Shown piece by piece: positions 38,001-49,599 of a stretch of DNA of 64,000 nt; the stretch's first letter is position 1; each line of letters opens with the position of its first letter. The translations under genes and the position numbers were made by a program. The DNA is from Phallus indusiatus. Taxonomy: Eukaryota > Basidiomycota > Agaricomycetes > Phallales > Phallaceae. The stretch covers positions 682,001 through 746,000 of the forward strand of contig JAQFWX010000020.1 of assembly GCA_027605045.1 (NCBI GenBank). The letters run 5' to 3'. The notes below the pieces were generated by a model, which worked only from the letters and a program-made list of their open reading frames with translations, was not told the origin of the DNA and did not search any database.

Positions 38001-38356
38001 AGCAAAGTCTCAGATACAATTTTAGCAGGCTTTGAATGTGTCGAGCTCACAACAGGGTCGGTGATTTTGGGTTGGGGCTCAACCGAAGTCTGAGTAGGAC
38101 CAAACCCAGGGAAAAACTCTTTGAGAAAATCGGTGGAGAACAGGAGGCCCGCTGTGAAGTCAGCAGGAACATTCAAAGACGCCGGAGGGGTTGCAAAAAA
38201 TGCGGAGCTTGAGGTAGCTGTTGGAGCATGTGTCGTCCGGATTGCGGCATCTGGACTGGACGACGCAGCATGAACGTTTTGAACTAAGAGATAAAAAGAG
38301 CCCGCCCCCGTAAATAACTGCGTAACTTGTTTCAGATTCCCAACTCTGAAGCGCAT
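35016..38356 (-). CDS. Acid sphingomyelinase-like phosphodiesterase, copy B (complete)
   Basis: This is a secreted metal-dependent phosphodiesterase acting on sphingomyelin-like phospholipids. The ATG at 38356 leads to a signal segment. A saposin-B-like region follows (CSQCVASLSVAKQLALTAPW, about 37760), then ANAVAPPPSGKKPLRVVHLS. Metal-site motifs follow in order: HLSDL/SHIDP (about 37230-37310), GYTIGSEANCDQFLCCRPGS, FTGDLTSHDNDNQ (about 36790), GNHDTWPQ (about 36620), IGHVLPGIYRHPF (about 35940) and IFMGHIHDEVRYIYY (about 35790). The C-terminal part continues in short exons to MEQNPSLVETFTRNQGRQSV and ends LFTLGD-stop at 35016. The length of about 680 residues is typical for fungal members. 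Copy A (left edge) is a paralogue with the same exon layout. The open read-through at 36488-36540 is a 51-52-nt intron without stops. Confidence 0.9.
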
Positions 38357-38864
38357 TGTTAAAGAAATGCAGTTAACGTGGGGAATAAGAAACCCCAATG
38401 AATTGCTTATAGACCCCCCTTTTTAATGATTTCAGTTTATTTAACCGAGATCAACATTTACATTTCATTAGCTCCCCGATGCACGTTTGAGAGAACACGA
38501 ATGAAATGAACTTCGCGTGCGCCAGACACGTCACGAGGGTAGCAGGGGTAAATTACGGCACTAGTCGTCCTGATATAGTTCTTTGAAAGGAAAGAGAGAC
38601 TCTGTTTTGAGGCAACGTTTTACCACAGTGGGAACCGAAGCGGGAAGACAAGTAGCCAGAATTTGATAGAAGCACGGAAAATCCACGAACCCGTAGCCAG
38701 GGGTATTGAAGGGTATTGACTGCATGAAAAGTGATGCCGTGATTCATCCAAATTTGAATATATATATAGATAATACAGTAAAAAAGCTTGCGCGTAGTTT
38801 GACAATACATGTGCGATGAGAGACTCGATACTGAGGCTGATATGCCGAGGTGTCAAGGCGTCTG
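38357..38864 (-). promoter_or_regulatory. Upstream region of sphingomyelinase copy B
   Basis: The blocks shared with copy A lie at about 38450-38500 (tcaacattta, gatgcacgtttga) and 38624-38645 (aacgttttaccacagtgggaac). The region also contains the 3' end of the lyase-like gene transcript. No extra gene was seen. Confidence 0.45.
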
Positions 38865-40764
38865 CTAGAACCAATGGATCGACGCGATAGTAATGATAGC
38901 CACCAATATTGAGAGGATTGGAGAATTTGGCGAGCTGGCCAGAGCCGTGTTCTTACGACCGCTACTCGAACCAGTTGAGTTCGTCGAATTAGGGGGCGGA
39001 GAACCTAACCATTCATGTTTAAATCAATCTGAGCTACCGATAAATTCAAATCTGAACTGACCTCCTGCAAGCGGCTGAGCCCAGAAGAAATACGGTTGAG
39101 ATGCATAGTCAGGATCTCCAGAAGACAAATAGTGTACATATTTGCCAGTTGGATCTCCATAAGCCGCTGCGATTGACGCTACATCAGGATAAAATTCTGG
39201 CAGCTGATCCTCTTCTCCCGTAGCGTTTGGGTTAACAGTAAGTATGAAATCGAGAGCTGTTTGAATAGTAGCGCCGGCGGCTGTCGTTCTATTCCATGCG
39301 TTCGCAGATGGATCCAAGTAATCCAGAATTTGAGCGTTGACCTGGTGTGTCATCACTCAACTATCGTCCTCCAGTTTAAGGAGATACTTACGACCATTGC
39401 GGCCACATTATAGAACCGATAATGAAAAGGCCTCGTCCTAGCGGCTTCCAAAGGCTACGCAACTGCCCTCAGAATTTCTCGCATGCGGTTATTAGGGGGT
39501 AACTAACCTGTTCACCGCTAGCGATAATCTGGTTCTGAAATTGGTTATTGAAGTAAGTCTCCGTAGCATTTTTGGCTCCGGATAGATCACCAATCAGGAT
39601 TTTTAAGGCGGCTAGTTGATTATAATAATATGTCCCATGATTACTTTTGAATAGATTAAGTAATGTGGGGGCGACAGCTCGTTCAACGTAATCAAACCTC
39701 TCACTTGGTTGCCTGACTCTCTTTGACCGCAATCTTTGCCGTTTCCAGCCACGTAATGTATTCCTGAGCCCATGATATAAACTGATTATGCATATCATCC
39801 GTCCAATCTGTATTATTTTCCATGCGGAGGAGTTGAACGGCGCTGACAACTTTCGTGAGAGAATGGAGATCCCTTACGTTCAAATGTTCAGCTTTAAAGT
39901 TCCATTGATCCGGTTTCAGACTCACAAAACGCCCGTTTGGGTTCCAACCTGGCCGGTTGGTCCACGGTGCATTTGCGCATAATTGAGATTTGGGTTCATT
40001 TTGGTTTGGTTATTGAGAAACCACGTATCAAGATACAATGCTTGACGAAAAAGGATTAGTATCCCACCAAAAACATAGTAATCGCCACGTCCTTACCGGC
40101 GTTCTTAGAATATACAGACGAAGAGCTGTTATCTTTATTAAAGGACCACGCCGCTGCGTTGTAGAACACGGCATCCGAAAGATTGAAGAATGCACCGATA
40201 TCATCGACCACTGTCCTGACATCCGGATTAATGTCGCCATCTCGCTGAACATATGTACATTCAGTCCAAACTTTCACGAAAAGTCGTTTCTGAGCATTAA
40301 AGTAATAGATTATTGAATTGAAATGTCATACTCTGTTGTGGCGCTAAGGCCGTTGTATTTCTGACGTTGCTGCAATCCGGCCACCAGCTAAATCATTGAT
40401 GGTTTGAAAGACACAATTTGAGCGAAGTCATGAGAGCGTACTAAATTGCCCAACTCATATAGTCATGTTTGGTCCCAGACGGTGGAGTAACTGATTTGTT
40501 CATTACGCCTACAAACCCGGTGTCAAAAAATGTCGAGCTGAAAAAGAGCTGTTGCATACTCCAGGGTCCATATTGAACAAGATCATCGGCCCATTGTGCA
40601 ATGGTTAGTTGAGCCTCCCATGTTGTGTCGGGGTATTTATGGTCCACGATGTAAGCCGGATCTACCCAGAAAGTATCATAATCAAAAAATGGAGGACTGG
40701 TCAACGCAGTGAGAACGAGCGGTAAAAAGAAAATTGCGAAAACGAAAAAAGAGATGTTAGACAT
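38865..40764 (-). CDS. Alginate_lyase-fold (PL38-like) secreted, GPI-anchored polysaccharide lyase
   Basis: This is a probable extracellular polysaccharide lyase acting on uronic-acid polymers, such as glucuronan. The ATG at 40764 begins a signal peptide (MSNISFFVFAIFFLPLVLTA). Then come QLTIAQWADDLVQYGPWS, DIGAFFNLSDAVFYNAAAWS, ALYLDTWFLN, LRSLTKV-type sequence, NHGTYYYNQLAALKILIGD (about 39600; the N-H and Y are the family's active-site segment), PLEAARTRPFHYRFYNVAAM (about 39410) and ASQPYFFWAQPLAGG (about 39070). The C-terminus is Ser/Thr-rich and then hydrophobic (ILSILVAIITIASIHWF-stop, 38865), a GPI-anchor signal. The length is about 450 residues. The family is assigned from the NHGTYYYNQ and TRPFHYR motifs; the true substrate is not established. 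Confidence 0.75.
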
Positions 40765-42020
40765 GAGGGCAAGCAAAAAAAGACGTCGATGAAATCAAAT
40801 CAGAAAAATCAAAGGGGGTCGTTGCCTTACATGCAATCCAACGTAGGGTTTTAAATATAACTCCTTGATGATTGATTCGTTATTTTGAAATTTCCCGGTG
40901 CCTCGGGACCCATGAGTTGCCTAAATCATGAGCATAATGCTTGAATTAGCAAAAAAAGCTATATCTCTTCCAATAATTCATTTACCAAGGTTCACGTGCC
41001 AGCTTGGATACTGAGCTAAGGATTCGCTTTCGAGAAAGAAATGGTTTTGTTTGAGCTATCGTCTGGAATCTCCGATCGTAATTGGATAGTATTGTTAGAT
41101 CGTGCATAAGTTGCCACCTTAACGTTAGCAGTTTTGAACAACAATCATCATTGAGCTTCTTTTTCCAAATACAGAAAAGTCCGTTGACGGAAAAATATCA
41201 ATTTTGACCAACAAGAGTAGGACACGCAAACGCACGCTACTGTGGCAAGTCTCCTAATCTGTAACAACGTGGAGTTTGAATAGGCCTTAAGAATGAACAT
41301 ACAAAGAGGTTGGATCGCGAAGATTCTTCAAGTCGCGGTTTCGTCGCAGCAACATGTGGATGAGAAAAGAGTTCGTATCATCAGACAAATCAGGGCCGGA
41401 TGCCGAGAAATGCCACTTTCCTCGGCTTTTCCGGCCCACATAATTCAACGTGACGTGTTCCATGCTTCAACGAGTTACGGTACAATTCAAGAAAACCTGG
41501 AAGCTTTACAAAATCCATCGATATATTAGTTTTGAACTGCCACAGTTGTTCACATGTCTGGTATTTTCATTTTAGGAGTAAAAGAAACTCACGGTATTCA
41601 TTGATATCTGAATTAAAGTTTCTCATTTGAAATACAGGTAATACATTCATAATGAAGTAGAACTCCCTAATTGCAGCGCTCCGGAACTTTCAAACAAAAG
41701 TGGATTTAAATATGTATACACGAGGTCACAATGCTTCTATCGCATTCACAATGTCCGATAGTGATCTAAAATATCGACGGACCGGATATAACTCCCGACG
41801 GTCAAGCGTTCCGGAAAGCGTTTATATATATCGTATTCAATAAATTAGATACCCAGATATACAATAAATGGAGGGATATATGTCATAACCTACATAAAAA
41901 GGAGCGATTGGAATAAATAAAACGTGGGCGTGCAAAAATCATGGCTGAAGTCGGTGATATATAGGAAAGTAAGCCAGAAGGAAAATGACTAATCCGAAAC
42001 GAGAGTTTAGAAACAAAGGA
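40765..42020. other. 1.25 kb intergenic, no supported gene
   Basis: An open frame at 41293-41529 on the plus strand has no family or splice support. The sequence is otherwise A/T-rich. Confidence 0.35.
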
Positions 42021-43093
42021 CTAATTTCGAGCGACGACCACTTCCCGCTTGACAACAGGGTATTCGGCATTTTTTATTTCGTCCAGACGCGTCGCAGAGT
42101 AATAGCTGTAACGATCATACATCTGAAAAGGTGTGGAAGCTCGGTTGACTTTGGGATCTGCCCGTGATATGCGTGATTGCCTTTGTAAGTTGAAGCTTCG
42201 CAGAGAGGCCGTCTCCATAGTTAATACTTCGTCGTCGTCGTCGTCGTAGCTGAGGACGGACGTCAATGGAAGTGGTATACCTCCTAATTGCTCCAACTCG
42301 GATTCTCTAGCTCGTTTGAGAAGTAATCTTGTGTCGATGACCGTAATAACAAGTATGATGTAATTGCGAAGAATGAAATCAACATCGTTCGAGGAGACAT
42401 TAAATGGCGTAATTACGAGTACGGCAATTAAGGTCAGAGTTATAAGACTGAGACAAACGATGTCCAGCAGGTAGGGCTTCATGGAGCGTTCTCGGTATCC
42501 CAGCTGGAGAAAATGAAGCAGAACGGCCACGTTGAACAGGACGAGAGCGCCAATTGCCACTAAAGTCCAGTGAGCAGTAGCCCATATCTGGCAGTGTGGG
42601 TTTTCCAGATAATGACGCGAAAAAGCACGAACGGTCGATAAAACCTTTATTAATAGGCGAGTTTTGTGTAAGTTACAAGGGCGAGCATATTTAAGATTGT
42701 GGAGAGACGTACAAGGCAGACGAGCATCACCACGAAAAAAGCGGCAATGCATAACAAGGCAATGATCCTTCTTTTACGGTCGCTTTTGAAGGATTTGGGG
42801 AATGAAAACAATGCGATGGCGTGTGTGACAAGTGCGAAATCGGTTGACAGTATGTTGCATATCAGAAATGCGCGACACAACGAGTCCCTCGCGAACAAGT
42901 ACCCGACGGATGTTGTGAATAGGAACAGACATAGTAGGCGAAGAGTTACGAAACTGTACAGAAAGTGATTATTTCATTTCTATTCATCCGAAAGATGGAA
43001 TCAAGATAGCAACCTTGCAGTTTCAATTGGGTGGTCGCGGAACATAGATAGCATTCTCATTTCTTGCCGGAACATATTAATGCTTGTTGACAT
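42021..43093 (-). CDS. Six-helix fungal membrane protein of unknown function
   Basis: The likely start is the ATG at 43093 (MSTSINMFRQEMRMLSMFRD). Introns at about 43012-42957 and 42725-42650 are spliced in phase. Hydrophobic helices are LRLLCLFLFTTSVGYLF, AFLICNILSTDFALVTHAIA, RIIALLCIAAFFVVMLVCLV, WTLVAIGALVLFNVAVLLHF, LLDIVCLSLITLTLIAVLVI and ILRNYIILVITVIDTRLLL. A cytoplasmic tail follows with an acidic DDDDDE run, Ser/Arg-rich sequence and YDRYSYYSATRLDEIKN, stop at 42021. It resembles the many Agaricomycete orphan multi-span proteins; no function is inferred. An additional upstream exon is possible, because hydrophobic sequence (YLPAAVSIGLGIIIG) is readable in another frame near 43145-43195. 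Confidence 0.6.
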
Positions 43094-44360
43094 AATAAGT
43101 TTGGATAAACCAAGTGAATAATAAACACGAACTAGTCCCCAATAATTATACCTAAACCAATCGAAACGGCAGCTGGCAAATACCACATAAATTAGCCCGA
43201 ATCTGGAACAAGACAATTTTGTTATACCTAAAGTTGAGGGTTCCATCGTTTTTCGGTCAGTTAATTTACGAAATAATATTAAACGAAACAATAAGATCCC
43301 AAAAAAAAGGAGAAAAAAAGCTGAAAAGAAATGACGACTAGCGTCTGGGTCGTGGAGCTGAGATTTGATAAAATGAAAAGAAGCGGGTAAAGTCGAACTG
43401 TTGTATGAGCTGACGCTGGGGACGGGAAAAAGCCCGTATTTTCGGTGATCAATGCCCGAACTGATACAGGTAACATCAAAAACGAAATACGACATTTCTC
43501 TTTTTGACTTACAAGTCTCGATGCGAGTCTATGATCTCCTACTACCCAACGACTCGACACTAGCAAACGCTAACCAACCACCATTATGTTTATGCTATGA
43601 CAATTGAAGGTACTTGTTCGTATGTAGTTCACAATGTTGCGCAAGCCTTCAGCAGGGTGAGCACGAAAGGTTCCAGGGTCCGCGGATATCGGTCTGCTCT
43701 TCGTGGCTTTAGGTCGCAACAGTTCTGTATGTGCATCGTGACAACAAAGAGGTCAACTCGGATGAAGGTAACAGCATTGCTGTGATTCTGACCGAAGAAA
43801 TGTAGGGCAGGAGTACATCCGACCGAGGACGAGCGGCAGTTGAATCACGTGTGAACTGAGTTTCAACTGGGAGAAAAATAAACTTGACCACTTCTTCTTC
43901 AATGCGATTCTATTTTATACTTAGATCAAGTATTTATATCCCACCAATTTGTATTCGTTCTCAGCTAATCGTTTTTCCTGATATGATCCGTACGTCTTCT
44001 GTGTTTCTTATTTGAACAAGCTTCGAAGCCCAGCTGACAAGGCAAGGGACCCAGTAAGAACCGACATTGCAAGCTAAGCATCGGCTGGGAAACGGGAGAA
44101 AATACGCGTTTCTTTTGGCCGACGACGTTGCTGTCTAAGGTTACTTTTCCTGGACTTCAACGTTCATCCCCAATTCAACGATCTCGTCACAGGATGTGTG
44201 CTCTGGGTGTGGTATCATCAAACGATTATATAATCAATTCAGCTCGCACCGAGACGCAACATGGTTGACAGGGATAGAAGTCCGTTCCATCCTGAGGCTG
44301 CGTGTTATATCCCCTCTTTCCGATAAACTCACCATTTTTTAGTTCTTACCCCCTACCACT
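43094..44360. other. Intergenic, possibly 5' exon of the membrane protein
   Basis: The minus strand at 43140-43500 has open, hydrophobic stretches that may be upstream exons or leader of the membrane-protein gene; I could not fix the joins. The rest is the promoter region of the hypothetical gene at 44361. Confidence 0.35.
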
Positions 44361-45050
44361 ATGGCTGACAGTGACACGGATACGCTCTCCAACAAACTCT
44401 CTGTCCGTTCCCGTCAGAAGAGAAAAGCTACAGATACCAGTGCACATAGACGCTCGCCACGGGCATCCGAACGTCATTCCACGATCACCCGCGAAAGGCT
44501 TTCAGCATCCGCATCATCCTTGGATTCCGATTCAGCAGAGGAGAAGGATATAAGGTCGACAGATGGAGGCTCCCGTAATAATAAACGACCCCGTTTAAGC
44601 GACGAGGATAAGCAAAACTCTACTCGTGATAATTTTCGTAAAAGCGGAAGTACTAGCCGTAGCCGTGGAAAACAAGCCGCCGGAGTAACTCGTCGAGATA
44701 TGTCGGATTCATGGGTTGCTCCTGAAGCCACCAAAAGAGCCAAACGGATCGATATGGAATGGGATACCTGGATTGCTCCAGATTTGCGGGCGGGTGAAGA
44801 ACGCCGTGAAAAGGAAGCGATGGCTCGTTTACGAGCGAAACGAGTTGAAAAGGAGCGCAGAAAGCGATCACGACGCACTCGACATGATACTCGTGATATG
44901 GATACTTGGATTGCCTCAGACTCCTCCTCAACACCAGAAAAAAAACACGAATACGGAGAGCGAAGACGATCTCCAGCCGCTTTATCTTCCACGGAATCAA
45001 AACATTCCCAGTCTCTTTCTTCCAGTAAACGAGACGACACTAAAGCGTGA
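44361..45050 (+). CDS. Basic, intronless hypothetical protein with repeated WxAP/S motif
   Basis: The ATG at 44361 opens a single 229-residue exon: MADSDTDTLSNKLSVRSRQK at the start and KRDDTKA-stop at 45050. It is Ser/Arg/Lys/Glu-rich, with RSRGK and RRKRSRR stretches suggesting a nuclear, RNA- or DNA-associated disordered protein. A short motif occurs three times: MSDSWVAPE, EWDTWIAPD and DMDTWIASD (about 44700, 44760 and 44895). The antisense strand is also open, as expected for this codon composition. I do not recognise the family. Confidence 0.5.
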   Translation: MADSDTDTLSNKLSVRSRQKRKATDTSAHRRSPRASERHSTITRERLSASASSLDSDSAEEKDIRSTDGGSRNNKRPRLSDEDKQNSTRDNFRKSGSTSRSRGKQAAGVTRRDMSDSWVAPEATKRAKRIDMEWDTWIAPDLRAGEERREKEAMARLRAKRVEKERRKRSRRTRHDTRDMDTWIASDSSSTPEKKHEYGERRRSPAALSSTESKHSQSLSSSKRDDTKA

Positions 45051-45533
45051 GCTATACCTCTTCTACTCTTTTTCTACGCCTTTCTCTATTTACTGAATCT
45101 TTTGGTAATAGACCGGTGAACCCATCGCACTGATTAATGGCTGACTGCCTCTTTTCTCTTTTGAGAAGATTCGGATGATATGTATGCTGGCTGTACAAAC
45201 CTGCCTTGCTATGTTATGATTACCACATAGATGTTACATCGTTAGTCATTTGTAATGGCACATGGACTTTTTGATTTTCTCGAAACATGGACAAGCGTTA
45301 TACATTCTATTGTCTACATTAACGAACTCAGGAGCTTGTGTACCCCCGCGCTATCGACATCTCTGCTGCGAAACTCGGGGGTCTTTCAAAATGATACTTT
45401 GGTTAGTAAAATGACACGTTTGGTGTAAATCGTATGAAATCGTGGGCTATCTCTAATCAACGATACAATCTATTGTTAGTCCTTTTAAACCATTAGTGAT
45501 GGTATTCTATTCTCCTCTTCCAGCAGAGTGCTT
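45051..45533. other. Intergenic between two hypothetical genes
   Basis: T-rich 3' flank; nothing else seen. Confidence 0.3.
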
Positions 45534-45903
45534 TCATTTCCTGTTTAACTTTACCTCTCGTAGTCCTTTCCTCCTCTTTTTACTGTTCATTCCTAATAGA
45601 TGATTGTGAAAACAAATATTTCCATTTTCCCCACCGCCTCTGTAAGAATTCTCTCGCCATAAGGGACACAACGAACAAAACACTGCCCGGAGCCCCACTT
45701 ACGCAGTTCATTTCAATTACCATCTAAGCTTACCTTTTGTAAGGCCTAGAGAAAGAAGGTTGCCGGTACGGCACCTTTATCCTAAACATCCCGTCGCGCT
45801 CACAGGCGCTTGGACGTTGCCTCATATCAGCGAGGAAAGTCTCAACGTCGTCGTCACCATCAGTCTTTTCTGTCTCCCTTCGCTGTCCTGAGAATTCCGC
45901 CAT
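45534..45903 (-). CDS. Small basic hypothetical protein, two exons
   Basis: The ATG at 45903 gives MAEFSGQRRETEKTDGDDDV, then ETFLADMRQRPSACERDGMF. The donor AAAAG/gtaagc (about 45727) joins an acceptor cttacag (about 45651) in phase, adding a Lys/Arg-rich tail ending REVKLNRK-stop at 45534. The length is about 92 residues. No family is recognised. The strong splice sites support a real transcript more than the protein itself does. Confidence 0.35.
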
Positions 45904-46360
45904 GATTGCGCTCAAATGTGGAACGACTCAATTTCTCGTTAACCTCCGATCTCTTTGATCTTCCCTTGTCATTTACCAACCATTGTCAATATTACCACCA
46001 CCGTTTATTATCACACCATCCAATAGGCACAGCTATATTGAATCACGCAAACAGCTTCCCATATAATACAAATCACGGCCACCTTTATCAAGAGCTAGGC
46101 TTATACCTTCATCAGTGCATGGGATCGATGAGAAGGAAAGGCACTGCTACGGTACCACTTTTGTGACAAGGAGATATTGAGGAGGCGTTGAAAGTTTTGG
46201 GTGTGCCAGTAATTCAATTGATAACTTGGATGCGTATGTTTGTGTTTCGATTTTCTTTGCTTATCCACCACAATATCTCAAATAAGCAATGCAGATCTTG
46301 CAAGAAGGAACATGATTGTGCTGTAAATGGATGAAAGATGACCTATTACCTGCGGCACAA
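45904..46360. other. Flank interrupted by the Harbinger element
   Basis: No gene is supported. Sequence on this side and after 49880 was contiguous before the transposon inserted. Confidence 0.35.
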
Positions 46361-46376
46361 TAGGGGATTTCAGAGT

Positions 46377-46540
46377 AGGCCGTTTAAGTGCCGTTTCAAC
46401 GCCGTTTCAAAGGCCGTTTCACTGCTCGTTTCAAACTTCGGGCGTACCTCGGAAATAGTACTTATCCCGTTTTAACTTTGAACGCTCCGTTTACCTATCC
46501 GTTTAAACAACCGTTTTATACATCGTTTCAAAGCAGATAC
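46377..46540. repeat. Left subterminal CCGTTT repeats of the transposon
   Basis: There are at least eight copies of (C)CGTTT(C/A)A spaced 10-20 bp apart (for example gccgtttaag, gccgtttcaa, ggccgtttca). The right end (49735-49865) has the same motif in both orientations, including an inverted AAACGCCTCGAGAGGCGTTT palindrome near 49787-49806. These are likely binding sites for the transposase or its Myb-like partner. Confidence 0.75.
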
Positions 46541-46612
46541 ACCTATTTTTAAACAAATGATAACTACTGCCGTTCATCCGGCATTACAGTTAAACTCCGC
46601 GAGCGTTACTGC

Positions 46613-48034
46613 ATGCCACGCATTACTGACCGTCAGTTCATCGCAAATTGCATTTTAGACCTTTTCGTCGAACAACTCTGCTTTGAGACGGAATTTTTCA
46701 CAGCTTCTTTACTCGTGGAAGAGGATGATCTCGACTCAACCGACTTCGATGATGACATCATTCTTCAGGACCCGCCCAGCAACGCTACTCTCGAAATCCT
46801 CGCACAGGTCTACCAGCATCGATACCTCAACACTCGAACACCTATTCCCAAAACTGATGAACTTCTCCATTTCACTCTGAGGGTCTACAAATTTCAATTT
46901 CCCGACATATTTCGCAGTTATCTCCGGGTATGGCCGCACACATTTGACCTCCTCGTCGAGCGCATTAAAGAACACCCGGTCTTCCACAACAACTCTCGTA
47001 ACCCACAAATCGCCGTCGAAATCCAAGTTGCCATCTTACTTTATCGTCTCGGTCACTACGGTAACGCGGCGTCAATGCAAAAGGTTGGATTGTGGGCTGG
47101 CTATGGTAGTGGTACAATTCACCTTTGTACACGACGTGTCCTCACTGCCGTTTGTTCCCGTCAATTCCGACGCTCCATTGTCACCTGGCCAGATGCTGAA
47201 AGCAAGGAGAAAGCAAAAAAATGGGTTGAAGATCGTTCTTGTTCAGCCTGGCGTAATGGATGGTGTATGGTGGATGGAACGCTGGTGCCGTTGCATGCTA
47301 GACCAGCATTTTTTGGGAATAGTTGGTATGACAGGAAAAGTAATTATTCACTAAACGTTCAGGTATGTAATTTTTTTTAAAAAAACTCTGCAGCTAATAG
47401 CCGGCTGCTGTCTAGCTTATTTCAACACCTGACTTGCGGATCATCGACTATGGCGTTGGTTTACCTGGAAGTCAGCATGATTCAACAGCATGGCAAGAGA
47501 CGCGGATTCCACAGGAACATGCAGCATTGTTAGGTGAAGACGAATGGGTGTGGGCAGATACTGCTTATCCGGTGCGATCATGGTGTCAACCACCATATAA
47601 GAAGTGCGTTTACTTTCATTTAGTTGATGTAAAGTTTATGTGAGCTTAGACCGGAGCGGGACATCCCGGAGAATAAGAAATATAATTACTATGTGTCCCA
47701 AGTTCGCGTGCGCTCAGAGCACTGTGTTGGTTTTCTGAAAGGACGATGGAGCGCATTGAGGGGACTTCGGCTGCGTATTGATACTCGAGAAGATATTCAG
47801 GTTGCATGTATTTGGGTAATTGCATGTATTGTTTTGCACACTTTTGCTATGCAGGACGAAGCACTTGATGTCACCGAAGATGAGTTTTTTCGTGACGGCA
47901 TCGAATTGATGCAAAACGAAGCACGACTGGATTTAGGCGAGCACGAGGATGAGAGGAATGATGAATCAGCAATTCAAAGGGGGAAACTGCGGAGGGAGCT
48001 ATTAAAACGAGCTTTACTAGAAGTAGTTACCTAG
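46613..48034 (+). CDS. Harbinger-type DDE transposase
   Basis: This is the nuclease that excises and inserts the element (DDE_Tnp_4-like fold). The ATG at 46613 gives an acidic N-terminus. The domain then starts with QVAILLYRLGHYGNAASM, GSGTIHLCTRRV and CMVDGTLVPLHARP (first Asp, about 47265). The second intron-joined exon has RIIDYGVGLPGSQHDSTAW and VWADTAYP (second Asp, about 47555). The third exon has VRVRSEHCVGFLKGRWSALR (Glu, about 47715). Introns are near 47363-47415 and 47603-47650. The stop is at 48032-48034. Every catalytic position is present and no frame is broken, so the enzyme may be active. It ends 7 bp from the convergent partner gene. Confidence 0.9.
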
Positions 48035-48041
48035 ATAGTGT

Positions 48042-49599
48042 CTAAACATTTGGAGCTGAATCTAATGAGTTAAAAAAAGAAGGAACTGAGCTATTAAGAT
48101 TAGACGCAATCAAACCATTGTTAGAAATCACTCCGCCACTAAGATTGGGAAGTGTGGGGCTAAAATAATTAGAAGGTAGTGAATTGGCCAATCCCGTACT
48201 TCCACTAGGGATGATATACTGATCCTGACTCATGTTGGCATGTCCCTGATTGGCAACAGGTCTCTGCATCATTTGCGCGACCTTGAGTTCATGCTCCAGT
48301 TTGATTCTGAGCAACCTCTCCTGTGATTCAATGTTCATCCGATGCATCTCGAGCTGAAGGGCTTTTTGATCGGCTGCGCGGCTTGCTCGTCCATGTTCTT
48401 GCTGCTTCAAGATTTCAAACTGGGTCTGCCGTTGGGTTGCTGCGATATCGTGTAACTTTTCAACCACATCTTGTCTTTTGCTCTTTGACATCGAATTCCT
48501 CGGACGAGATATTTTTGGGGTTGAAGATTTTTGAGGTAGATCGACGATGGATTTTTTTGATATGACGGGTGTGTCGTCCAGTCCAGGAGAGCCCCGATGT
48601 GAATCAGTATCATGGGAGGATGATTCAGACTCAGATATGGGGTCGCGCACATCTTCTGCTTCAACAACCTTCATTTGAGATAAGCTAATTATTATTATTT
48701 TTGAAATTAATAAATTTTATTTACCTCTTCGTCTTCATAATCAATTGTGTTTAGGATGGTGAGATCAGGATCTGAATTGCTATTCGCTGAGGCTGAACGG
48801 TCAATAACAGGACTGGTTCCCATCAGCCGATGAATTCGTTGATACCAGGGGAAAGTTCTCTGAATTTTCTCTGAACGATAATTAACGTTAATGCTATACT
48901 TATAACATAAATAATAAACTACTTACCCCAAATATTTCCCAAGCGGCTGTCCTCCTGAATCTCATTTTGTCGATCTTCATCTACAAGACCTTGTCCTGTT
49001 TCACCAAGCTCCTTTCGCAAAGCCGCATAGCGCTTTTTCAAGCTGATTATATAGTCCATTTAGTACCGACTATTATTGAAATGATTATCCCAATAAATTC
49101 CACGTACTAGTGTAATCTATTTTTCACGATGTCACCGGCACTTATCACCTCAAGATCCTTCCAATTCTCACTTGTGTTCTCTATCAGCAAACGACGCCCT
49201 ATTGTGCGGTGAATTTCAACAGGTCGCTGTCCTAAAATTTTGCTAGGATCATCCCCTCTGTCAAACCCGAGGGCTGTCTTCCAACCAGGGTTATCCTCGA
49301 TAATGCCCAACAATTCATCGGTTAAGCCATGATTTTCCCCCCAACTGAGACAGATTGAATAACTAAATAATTCCTTGCAGTGAGTATACTTACTTAACGA
49401 ACACTTTTTTCTGAGAGGCTTGTGCTTCTTGGGCTTTAGCACTTGGCTTGCGAGCTCTTTTCGGACCATGATCTGGACTGGGGCTTGATTCATCTGAACC
49501 CCGGTGTTTACGCTTTCTGGAAGTTATTACAGGTGATGCAGTTGACTTTCTGGGAGATCGTCGAAGGGCACCTTTCCCTGAAGAAGCACGCGGTGGCAT
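48042..49599 (-). CDS. Harbinger second protein (Myb/SANT-like DNA-binding partner)
   Basis: PIF/Harbinger elements need a second protein that binds the element's ends and imports the transposase into the nucleus; position and composition fit that role. The ATG at 49599 begins a basic segment (ALRRSPRKS, SRKRKHRG, GPKRARKPS). An intron follows, then a helical Trp-containing domain: WGENHGLTDELLGIIEDNPG and WKTALGF, ILGQRPVEIHRTIGR, NWKDLEVISAGDIVKNRL. The next exons give a LKKRYAALRKELGETGQG helix and IQRTFPWYQRIHRLMG. The C-terminal exon has a coiled-coil-like stretch (MHRMNIESQERLLRIKLEHE) and ends SAPNV-stop at 48042. I infer SANT-like character from the helix/Trp pattern; it is not a textbook Myb repeat. 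Confidence 0.75.
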
